5,249 nucleotides of DNA from an uncultured Xanthobacteraceae bacterium (GTDB taxonomy: Bacteria; Pseudomonadota; Alphaproteobacteria; Rhizobiales; Xanthobacteraceae). This document shows positions 1 through 5,249 of this stretch, piece after piece (the stretch's first letter is position 1; the number at the start of each line of letters is the position of its first letter). The stretch covers positions 1 to 5,249 of the forward strand of contig CATPBC010000178.1 in NCBI GenBank assembly GCA_955652195.1, in the 5' to 3' direction. The position numbers were made by a program, and so were the translations under genes. A model generated the notes under the pieces. That model did not search any database. It was given only the letters and a program-made list of their open reading frames with translations, and was not told where the DNA came from.

Positions 1-130
1 CGGGGCGGTCGCCGGATGGGGGAGTAAAAAATGGTAGAAAGACCAACCGAAATTCGATCCCGCGCAAGGAGAACCGGGGACCAGTAGCCCGCCACTGGGG
101 GCGGCGACAGGGGTAAAGGGCGCTTTGCGC
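1..130 (+). other. Non-coding leader upstream of bamA
   Basis: All three forward frames are closed by stops before the bamA start (TAA at 25-27, TAG at 34-36, TAA at 114-116). None of the short peptides resembles the hydrophobic C-terminus of RseP, the usual upstream neighbour in related genomes. The stretch probably lies between that gene and bamA. A small hairpin can be drawn from CCGCC (89-93) and GGCGG (100-104) with a 6-base loop. It has no following T-run, so it is not an intrinsic terminator. I see no convincing -35/-10 pair and no clear extracytoplasmic-sigma promoter, so the operon promoter may lie further upstream. Confidence 0.6.
115..120 (+). promoter_or_regulatory. Ribosome binding site of bamA
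   Basis: AAAGGG lies within a purine-rich run (107-120) and ends 10 bases before the ATG at 131. The spacing fits ATG 131 better than the in-frame TTG at 125 (4 bases, too close) or the ATG at 137 (16 bases, too far), so it decides the start choice. The match to the anti-Shine-Dalgarno sequence is moderate. Confidence 0.5.
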
Positions 131-2683
131 ATGGACATGTGGGTGCGGGTAAAACGGGGGCTGGTCGTGGTCGGCCTGCTCCTGGGGATCGGCGTTGTCG
201 GCCTGCCGGCGGGCGTTACCATTGCAGCGCCGGCAGAAACCGGTCTCACCGCCAGTAGCATTGTGGTCGAAGGTAACCGCCGCGTCGAAGCCGACACGGT
301 GCGCTCCTATTTCAAACTTGCCCCCGGCGAGCATCTCGATGCCGGCAAGATCGATGCCGCGCTCAAAGCGCTGTACGGGACCGGTTTGTTCCAAGATGTT
401 CGGATCACGCAGTCCGGCGGCAAGCTCATCGTCACGGTCGTCGAGGCGCCGGTGATCAACAAGATTGCCTTCGAAGGCAATCGTCGGCTCAAGGACGAGC
501 AACTCCTGCAGGAAATCCAATCCAAGGAGCGAGGCGCGCTGTCGCGCGCAGCGGTGCAGGCCGACGTCCAGCGCATCCTTGAAATTTATCAGCGCAATGG
601 ACGTTTCGACGTATCGGTGCTGCCGAAGATCATCGATCGGCCGAATAACCGCGTCGACCTCGTGTTCGAAATCAACGAGGGCGAAAAGACCGGCATCAAG
701 TCCATCGCGTTCGTCGGCAACAAAGCCTATTCGACATGGCGCCTCAAAGAGGTGATTAAAACCACCGAATCCACGTTCTTAAGCTTCTTGCAGACGACCG
801 ACGTTTACGATCCCGATCGCATCGAGGCCGACCGCGATCTTATTCGGCGTTTCTATCTCAAGCACGGTTATGCCGACGTGCAGGTCGTTTCGGCCACCGG
901 CGTCTACGATCCTGGCAGAAAGGGCTTTGTCGTCACCTTCACCATCGAGGAAGGCCCGCTGTATCACTTCGGCGCCATCGACATTCAGTCCAATGTTCGC
1001 GCCGTCGATGCGCGGTCGCTGCGCTCGATTTTGCGGATGGGCGCGGGTCAGATCTATAACGGCGAAGCGGTCGAAAAAACCGTCGAAGACATGACCATCG
1101 AGCTGGCGCGGCGGGGCTATCCATTCGGCCAAGTGCGGCCGCGCGGCGATCGCAACCCCGCCGCCAGAACCGTCGGCGTGCTCTTTGTCCTCGACGAAGG
1201 CATCCGCGCCTATATCGAGCGCATCAACATCCGCGGCAATTATCGAACCCGCGATTACGTGGTTCGTCGTGAATTCGATATCAACGAGGGCGATCCGTAC
1301 AACCGCGCGCTGATCGATCGCGCCGAAAGGCGCATCAAGAATTTAAACTTCTTCAAAAACGTGAAGATCACCAACGAGCCCGGCTCGGCCCCCGATCGCG
1401 TCGTCATCAATGTTGATGTCGAGGAGCAACCCACCGGCGATTTCTCGATTCAGGGCTGCTACTCCACCGCGAACGGCTGGCTGGCTGAAGTATCCGTCAG
1501 CGAACGCAATCTGCTCGGCACCGGCCGCTATGCCAGGGCCTCGGTCACTTACGGTCAATTTATTCGCGGCGTCGAACTCAGTTACGCCGAACCATACTTC
1601 CTCGATTTTCGATCCAGCATGGGCGTCGATCTTTTTGCCAAGCAGTCGCTTGCCAACAGCTACCTTTCTTACGGCACGCAATCTTACGGCGGCACCTTGA
1701 AGTGGGGACTTCCGCTGCGTGAAGAGCTCTCGCTGCAATTGCGCTACTCGGCTTTCGAGCAGAAAATTACGCTGCCTAGTACGTTGAATAGCTGCAACAA
1801 CATTAATCCGGATTTGGTGAACACTTTTCCGACGCCTTCGGCGATTGGCGTGCCGGGATCGCCATTTCTAACTGGAACCGCGAGCTGCTTTCAGTTCGGG
1901 CAGGCTGCGCTTCCGATCCGTATCGAGCTCGCCAAAGGCGCCTATCTGACGTCGCTCATCGGCTACGGTTTGGCCTACAGCTCGCTCGACAACAACAAAC
2001 TGCCGACCAGCGGTATCTATGTCGGTTTTGGTCAGGACTTCGCCGGTGTCGGCGGCGACGTTGCTTATTTGCGTAGTACCGTCGATATGCGCGCTTACTA
2101 CGAAATCGTCTCCGACCTGGTCAGCATGCTGCATTTGCAGGCCGGCGACATGATCGGGCTTCGCAATGGCGGCCAGGTACGCCTGCTCGATGATTTCAAG
2201 ATGGGACCCAATCTGGTCCGTGGATTCCAGCCGGCCGGCATCGGTCCGCGCGACATCACTCCCGGCATCAACGGCCCCAACGGCTCCAACGGCGATGCCC
2301 TCGGCGGCACGATGTACTGGGGCGCCAGCCTTGAACTGCAATATCCGTTCTACTTCCTGCCCAAGGACAGCGGCATCCGCGGCGCCGTGTTCCTCGATTC
2401 CGGATCGGTGTGGGGCTACAAGGGTGAGACGCAAAATCCCGCGACTGGCGAAATCAACGGTTTCGTAACAGGAACCAACCCAACCACAGCGACGACGGGC
2501 ACATTCTTCTGCCAGTGCGGCCTGCAATTTGTCGACACGCCGGCAGTGCGCGCCTCTGCTGGCGCCAGCATCATCTGGGATTCGCCGTTCGGGCCGTTGC
2601 GTTTCGATTTCGCCTATCCGTTGGCCAAGCAGTCTTACGACCGCACCCAGTTCTTTTCGTTCGGCGGCGGCACGAAGTTCTGA
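131..2683 (+). CDS. bamA: Outer membrane protein assembly factor BamA
   Basis: BamA is the central Omp85-family subunit of the BAM complex and inserts beta-barrel proteins into the outer membrane. The 850-residue product starts with a signal peptide: basic WVRVKR, hydrophobic core at 11-25, and an APA cleavage motif at 33-35. Five periplasmic POTRA domains follow at about 44-107, 108-186, 187-277, 278-358 and 361-436; several carry the typical (F/V)xGN(R/K) start. The 16-strand barrel fills about 438-850. It contains the VRGF motif of loop 6 (696-699) and ends in Phe850 as part of a C-terminal beta-signal. The length is close to that of rhizobial homologues. ATG 131 is chosen from its ribosome binding site; TTG 125 would add two residues. 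Oddities are Cys443 in strand 1, Cys555 and Cys586 in a long loop between strands 7 and 8, and a CQC motif (794-796) in loop 7. Domain edges are estimates by eye; the family call is very secure. Confidence 0.98.
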   Translation: MDMWVRVKRGLVVVGLLLGIGVVGLPAGVTIAAPAETGLTASSIVVEGNRRVEADTVRSYFKLAPGEHLDAGKIDAALKALYGTGLFQDVRITQSGGKLIVTVVEAPVINKIAFEGNRRLKDEQLLQEIQSKERGALSRAAVQADVQRILEIYQRNGRFDVSVLPKIIDRPNNRVDLVFEINEGEKTGIKSIAFVGNKAYSTWRLKEVIKTTESTFLSFLQTTDVYDPDRIEADRDLIRRFYLKHGYADVQVVSATGVYDPGRKGFVVTFTIEEGPLYHFGAIDIQSNVRAVDARSLRSILRMGAGQIYNGEAVEKTVEDMTIELARRGYPFGQVRPRGDRNPAARTVGVLFVLDEGIRAYIERINIRGNYRTRDYVVRREFDINEGDPYNRALIDRAERRIKNLNFFKNVKITNEPGSAPDRVVINVDVEEQPTGDFSIQGCYSTANGWLAEVSVSERNLLGTGRYARASVTYGQFIRGVELSYAEPYFLDFRSSMGVDLFAKQSLANSYLSYGTQSYGGTLKWGLPLREELSLQLRYSAFEQKITLPSTLNSCNNINPDLVNTFPTPSAIGVPGSPFLTGTASCFQFGQAALPIRIELAKGAYLTSLIGYGLAYSSLDNNKLPTSGIYVGFGQDFAGVGGDVAYLRSTVDMRAYYEIVSDLVSMLHLQAGDMIGLRNGGQVRLLDDFKMGPNLVRGFQPAGIGPRDITPGINGPNGSNGDALGGTMYWGASLELQYPFYFLPKDSGIRGAVFLDSGSVWGYKGETQNPATGEINGFVTGTNPTTATTGTFFCQCGLQFVDTPAVRASAGASIIWDSPFGPLRFDFAYPLAKQSYDRTQFFSFGGGTKF

Positions 2684-2713
2684 TCGCGGGCTGAAGCTGA
2701 CGCCGCGGGCGAT
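2684..2713 (+). other. bamA-lpxD junction with possible hairpin
   Basis: Only 30 bases separate the bamA stop from the lpxD start, and the two genes share a frame. There is no terminator and no good Shine-Dalgarno sequence. CGCGG (2685-2689) can pair with CCGCG (2703-2707) across a 13-base loop, ending 6 bases before the ATG. GCTGA occurs twice inside the loop (2690-2694 and 2696-2700). The pairing is short and could be chance in GC-rich DNA. Confidence 0.35.
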
Positions 2714-3766
2714 ATGCGCGATTTTGTCATAGCCGATTGCGAATTGACGACCGGCGAGATCGCCGCCTTGACCGGGGCGAAGCTTCGCCACGGCGATCCG
2801 CCCGACCGGCGGATCCGCAACATCGCCCCGCTCGATACGGCTGGCGCCTCCGACGTCAGCTTTCTGGAGAATTCAAAATATGCCGGCGAACTCGCCACCA
2901 CGCGCACCGGCGCTTGTTTGATCGCGCCGCGCTTTATCGAATCCGCGCCGCGTTACCTGGTCGTGCTGGAGACGCCGCAGCCCTATCCGGCCTTTGTTGC
3001 GGTCACCCGCAAGCTTTTCGGGAACTTGTTGCGTCCCTCATCGCTGTTTGGCACAAGCGGGCGGGCAGCAAGCGCGCAAATCGATCCTACCGCGCGGCTC
3101 GAAGCGGACGTAACTGTCGATCCGCTGGCGCTGATCGGGCCGCGCGCCGAGATTGGCTCGGGCACGCTCATCGGTCCCGGCGTCGTGATCGGGGCCGACG
3201 TTCGCATTGGGCGGCAATGCGCGATTGGCGCGCATGCTTCGATCGTTCATGCCTTGATCGGCGACCGCGCGATAATTCATCCCGGCGTGCGGATCGGTCA
3301 GGATGGATTCGGCTTTCTGCCGTCGCGGCAAGGTCATCAAAAGATTCCGCAGACGCGCCGCGTCATCATCCAGGATGACGTCGAGATCGGTGCCAACACT
3401 ACAATCGACCGCGGCGCCACCCGCGACACGGTGATCGGAGAAGGCACCAAGATCGACAATCTCGTGCAAATCGGACACAACGTTTCCATCGGCAGGCACT
3501 GCGTGATCGTGTCGCAAGTCGGCATATCGGGCAGCGTAACCGTGGGGGATTACGCCATGTTGGGCGGGCAGGTCGGCGTGGCAGATCACATGACGATCGG
3601 CGAAGGCGCCATGGTCGGCGCGCGCGCCGGCGTGATGTCGAATGTTCCGGCCGGTGGCCGCTGGGCGGGATATCCGGCCGAGCCGGTGATCGAATGGAAG
3701 CGCGGTGTGGCAACCGTTCGCCGTCTGGTCCGTCGCGGCCGCAAAGCCGAGGGAACCGAGGAATGA
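2714..3766 (+). CDS. lpxD: UDP-3-O-(3-hydroxyacyl)glucosamine N-acyltransferase LpxD
   Basis: LpxD moves a 3-hydroxyacyl chain from acyl carrier protein to the 2-amino group of UDP-3-O-acylglucosamine, the third step of lipid A synthesis, in the cytoplasm. The 350-residue product matches the family length (E. coli 341). Residues about 10-100 form the uridine-binding N-terminal domain; Phe50 and Tyr56 sit in the conserved FLENSKY segment with the spacing of the known uracil-stacking pair. Residues about 110-320 form a left-handed beta helix of hexapeptide repeats, including the QDGFGF signature (196-201). His255 in QIGHNV and His292 in VADHM are 37 apart, exactly like catalytic His239 and His276 of E. 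coli. A short basic C-terminal helix follows. The ATG at 2714 is the only start: the in-frame codons back to the bamA stop hold no NTG. It lacks a clear ribosome binding site, which suggests coupling to bamA translation. The stop overlaps the fabZ start by four bases. Confidence 0.98.
   Translation: MRDFVIADCELTTGEIAALTGAKLRHGDPPDRRIRNIAPLDTAGASDVSFLENSKYAGELATTRTGACLIAPRFIESAPRYLVVLETPQPYPAFVAVTRKLFGNLLRPSSLFGTSGRAASAQIDPTARLEADVTVDPLALIGPRAEIGSGTLIGPGVVIGADVRIGRQCAIGAHASIVHALIGDRAIIHPGVRIGQDGFGFLPSRQGHQKIPQTRRVIIQDDVEIGANTTIDRGATRDTVIGEGTKIDNLVQIGHNVSIGRHCVIVSQVGISGSVTVGDYAMLGGQVGVADHMTIGEGAMVGARAGVMSNVPAGGRWAGYPAEPVIEWKRGVATVRRLVRRGRKAEGTEE
3749..3754 (+). promoter_or_regulatory. Ribosome binding site of fabZ
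   Basis: GAGGGA lies inside the last codons of lpxD, with 8 bases before the ATG at 3763. It is the best Shine-Dalgarno match seen in the window. It selects ATG 3763 over the in-frame ATG at 3694, which would add 23 residues lying within lpxD. Confidence 0.7.
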
Positions 3767-4221
3767 GCGGCGAGAGCCTCGAGATCGCCGACATTCGCGA
3801 AATATTGCGGCTGCTGCCGCATCGCTATCCCTTTGTCATGATCGATCGCGTCATCGACATCCGCGGCGAGGACCATGGCATCGGCATTAAAAACGTCACC
3901 TTCAACGAACCGCATTTCCTTGGTCACTTTCCCGACAACCCGGTGATGCCCGGCGTGCTTCTTATCGAAGGCATGGCGCAGACCGCGGGCGTCCTGTGCT
4001 TGCGCCAGATGGACGCCGCGACGCGAAAAAGTGCGGTGTTCTATTTTCTCACCATCGACAAGGCCAAGTTCCGCAAACCGGCGGTACCCGGCGACACCAT
4101 CGCCTATCACGTCGACAAGATCGCCCATCGCCGCAACATGTGGTGGTACCGCGCCGAAGCCAAAGTCGCCGATGTACTGATCGCCGAAGCCGAAGTCGGC
4201 GCTGTCATCACCGAGGCCTAA
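3763..4221 (+). CDS. fabZ: 3-hydroxyacyl-[acyl-carrier-protein] dehydratase FabZ
   Basis: FabZ removes water from (3R)-3-hydroxyacyl-ACP to give trans-2-enoyl-ACP in fatty acid elongation, in the cytoplasm. The 152-residue protein is a single hot-dog domain of normal length (E. coli 151). The opening [14 protein letters not shown] (17-30) is the family's N-terminal signature. Catalytic His55 lies in [14 protein letters not shown] and Glu69 in LLIEGMAQ; the 14-residue spacing equals that of E. coli His54 and Glu68. The start is the ATG of an ATGA overlap with the lpxD stop, backed by a good ribosome binding site, so the two genes are probably translationally coupled. Its place between two acyltransferases that use the same 3-hydroxyacyl-ACP pool is a widely conserved arrangement. 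It links phospholipid and lipid A output. The related enzyme FabA is unlikely, since its sequence motif differs and fabA does not sit in lpx clusters. Confidence 0.98.
   Translation: MSGESLEIADIREILRLLPHRYPFVMIDRVIDIRGEDHGIGIKNVTFNEPHFLGHFPDNPVMPGVLLIEGMAQTAGVLCLRQMDAATRKSAVFYFLTIDKAKFRKPAVPGDTIAYHVDKIAHRRNMWWYRAEAKVADVLIAEAEVGAVITEA
4213..4216 (+). promoter_or_regulatory. Ribosome binding site of lpxA
   Basis: GAGG falls in the last sense codons of fabZ, 5 bases before the lpxA ATG at 4222. The spacing is short but usable. Because the fabZ TAA directly abuts this ATG, terminating ribosomes probably restart here. Confidence 0.5.
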
Positions 4222-5055
4222 ATGGCGATCGATCCGACTGCGCGGGTGGCCGACGGCGCCCGCATTGCTGACTCGGTCGAGATCGGACCTTACTGTCTGG
4301 TCGGTCCGCAGGTCGAGCTTGCGCGCGGCGTGCGGTTGATCTCACACGTCAACGTCACCGGTGCGACCACGATCGGCGAGGATACTGTGGTTTACCCATT
4401 CTCGTCGCTGGGAACACCGCCGCAATCGGTTCATTATCGCGGCGGCGCAACCAAACTCGTGATCGGGGCGCGCTGCGAGTTGCGCGAGAGCGTGACCATG
4501 AATACCGGCACCGAAGGCGGCGGCGGCATCACGCGCGTCGGCGACCGCTGTTGGTTCATGGTCGGGTGCCATGTCGGGCATGATTGCGCCGTTGGCAACG
4601 AAGTCACGTTTGCAAATAACGTGGTCCTGGGCGGCCACGTCAGCGTCGGCGACCACACCTTCCTTGGTGGTCACGTCGCGATCCACCAATTCGTGCGGAT
4701 CGGCGAGGGCGTGATGATGGCCGGAATGTCGGCGGCGCGCGACGACATTATTCCGTTCGGGTTCGCGCTTGGCCAAACCGGAGCGCTGGTCGGGCTCAAC
4801 ATCGTCGGACTACGTCGGCGCGGCGCCAGCCGCGCCGAGATGCATCGCCTGCGCCGCGCCTATCGCAGCCTGTTTTTCGTCGAAGGGCGGCTGCCCGATC
4901 GGGTCGAGGCGCTGGCGCGCGAATTTGCCGACGATCCTCTGGTCGGCAAAATCATTGCCTTCATTCGCGCTGGCAGCAAACGCCCGCTGATGCGGCCGCG
5001 CACCAGAGGCAATGCGGATGCAACCGCAGTCGCCGAACCCGAAGAGGCGAATTGA
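4222..5055 (+). CDS. lpxA: Acyl-ACP--UDP-N-acetylglucosamine O-acyltransferase LpxA
   Basis: LpxA catalyses the first step of lipid A synthesis, moving a 3-hydroxyacyl chain from ACP to the 3-position of UDP-GlcNAc (or to the 3-amino group of the diamino analogue in some rhizobia). It acts as a cytoplasmic homotrimer. The 277-residue product has a hexapeptide-repeat beta helix (about 1-180) and a helical C-terminal domain with NIVGLRRRG (193-201). Catalytic His120 lies in GCHVGHDC. His117, His139 and His155 correspond to E. coli His122, His144 and His160 at a constant offset of 5; Arg199 and Arg200 match Arg204 and Arg205. Gly168 falls at the chain-length ruler position (Gly173 in E. coli), which favours long chains. 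The protein is about 15 residues longer than E. coli LpxA, and the last 25 or so form a polar, Ala/Glu-rich tail that looks unstructured. The ATG directly follows the fabZ stop, so coupling is likely. Confidence 0.98.
   Translation: MAIDPTARVADGARIADSVEIGPYCLVGPQVELARGVRLISHVNVTGATTIGEDTVVYPFSSLGTPPQSVHYRGGATKLVIGARCELRESVTMNTGTEGGGGITRVGDRCWFMVGCHVGHDCAVGNEVTFANNVVLGGHVSVGDHTFLGGHVAIHQFVRIGEGVMMAGMSAARDDIIPFGFALGQTGALVGLNIVGLRRRGASRAEMHRLRRAYRSLFFVEGRLPDRVEALAREFADDPLVGKIIAFIRAGSKRPLMRPRTRGNADATAVAEPEEAN
5042..5047 (+). promoter_or_regulatory. Possible ribosome binding site at the lpxA end
   Basis: AAGAGG in the last codons of lpxA lies 7 bases before the ATG at 5055, which overlaps the lpxA stop as TGATG. 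It is well placed for that ATG but 32 bases from the lpxI start at 5080, too far to serve it directly. Confidence 0.35.
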
Positions 5056-5087
5056 TGAACCGAGCCGACGAAGCGCATCATGGCTGA
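5055..5087 (+). other. Possible 10-codon coupling frame between lpxA and lpxI
   Basis: The frame MNRADEAHHG starts at an ATG sharing one base with the lpxA TGA and has a fair ribosome binding site. It ends at TGA 5085-5087, three bases past the lpxI start codon, so it overlaps lpxI by eight bases. The peptide is unlikely to have a function of its own. If translated, it could carry ribosomes from the lpxA stop to the lpxI start, which has no good site itself. It may equally be a chance frame; 11 codons is too short for codon-use evidence. Confidence 0.25.
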
Positions 5088-5249
5088 CGCCGGAAGCGAT
5101 GCTCCGCTTGCGATCATTTGCGGTGGCGGCAGCTTTCCGGGCGCGGTTGCCGATGCAGTCGCGGCGCGTGGCCGGCGGCCCGTCATGTTCGGCATCAAAG
5201 GCTGGGCCGACCCGCAGGTGATTGGCCGCTATGTTCATCACTGGATTGC
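5080..5249 (+). CDS. lpxI: UDP-2,3-diacylglucosamine hydrolase LpxI (N-terminal part)
   Basis: LpxI cleaves UDP-2,3-diacylglucosamine to lipid X and UMP, the step LpxH performs in E. coli; most alphaproteobacteria use LpxI. Only the first 56 residues are in the window, against about 270-290 for the full family. After nine variable residues, LAIICGGGSFPGAVADAVAARG (10-31) matches the glycine-rich N-terminal strand-loop-helix of the family. The segment DPQVIGRYVHHWI (44-56) resembles Bradyrhizobium-type LpxI as I recall it. ATG 5080 is the only usable start, because the frame meets TGA at 5056-5058 and no NTG lies between. A weak GAAG (5070-5073) is the nearest purine stretch. Position after lpxA and, by analogy, before lpxB supports the call. 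The gene runs off the window edge; this is not a truncation. Confidence 0.93.
   Translation, partial: MADAGSDAPLAIICGGGSFPGAVADAVAARGRRPVMFGIKGWADPQVIGRYVHHWI

Noticed and set aside
89..104. Hairpin upstream of bamA as a transcription terminator
   Set aside because: The stem is only five base pairs and is followed by a purine run rather than a T-run.
3..116. Open frame at the left edge that might be the end of an upstream gene such as rseP
   Set aside because: Its peptide is Gly/Arg/Asn-rich and polar, unlike the hydrophobic C-terminus of RseP, and other frames close within 36 bases. The stretch is better read as intergenic.
125..130. TTG at 125 as the bamA start
   Set aside because: It lies only 4 bases after the AAAGGG element, and an ATG two codons later has much better spacing.
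1868..2791. A 307-codon open frame on the - strand opposite the end of bamA and start of lpxD
   Set aside because: It mirrors two well-supported genes in GC-rich DNA, where third-position bias opens antisense frames. The translation shows no recognisable domain and no ribosome binding site was evident.
3694..3762. Longer fabZ starting at the ATG at 3694
   Set aside because: The 23 extra residues are Arg/Ser-rich, lie wholly inside lpxD in another frame, and are absent from the family. ATG 3763 has the classical ATGA overlap and a good ribosome binding site.
3038..4128. Two antisense frames of about 180 codons opposite lpxD and fabZ
   Set aside because: They are shadows of the coding strand: low-complexity mixtures rich in Asp, Ala and Arg with no family features, opposite genes with intact catalytic residues.

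Overview
This window is a stretch of core envelope-biogenesis chromosome from an alphaproteobacterium. The best fit is a member of the Hyphomicrobiales (Rhizobiales) near the Bradyrhizobium / Rhodopseudomonas / Xanthobacteraceae group. Three things point there: the gene order bamA-lpxD-fabZ-lpxA-lpxI, the use of LpxI rather than LpxH, and protein sequences that read like those of that group from memory. The DNA is GC-rich with a strong third-position GC bias, which produces long but meaningless open frames on the other strand. The placement is inference; no database was searched.

Layout: positions 1-130 are a non-coding leader ending in a purine-rich ribosome binding site. Then come five genes, all on the + strand. 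bamA (131-2683) encodes the outer-membrane beta-barrel insertase. After a 30-base gap comes lpxD (2714-3766), the N-acyltransferase of lipid A synthesis. Its TGA overlaps the ATG of fabZ (3763-4221), the 3-hydroxyacyl-ACP dehydratase. fabZ ends directly against lpxA (4222-5055), the first acyltransferase of lipid A synthesis. A 24-base gap follows, then lpxI (5080 onward), the UDP-2,3-diacylglucosamine hydrolase, which runs off the window end. No terminator or second promoter is visible between the genes, so the block looks like one operon with translational coupling at several junctions. In related genomes rseP usually lies upstream of bamA and lpxB downstream of lpxI; neither is seen here.

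How the genes work together: LpxA adds the first 3-hydroxyacyl chain to UDP-GlcNAc or a GlcNAc-type sugar. LpxD adds the second chain after deacetylation by LpxC, which is encoded elsewhere. LpxI cleaves the product to lipid X. FabZ draws on the same 3-hydroxyacyl-ACP pool for phospholipid fatty acids, so its co-expression balances the two lipid leaflets. BamA folds outer-membrane proteins, including LptD, which places the finished lipopolysaccharide on the surface. All catalytic residues I could check are present.

No undescribed system is evident. The points most worth a second look are small: an overlapping 10-codon reading frame bridging lpxA and lpxI, a cysteine in the first barrel strand of BamA with further cysteines in its surface loops, and acyl-chain 'ruler' positions in LpxA and LpxD that bear on lipid A structure.
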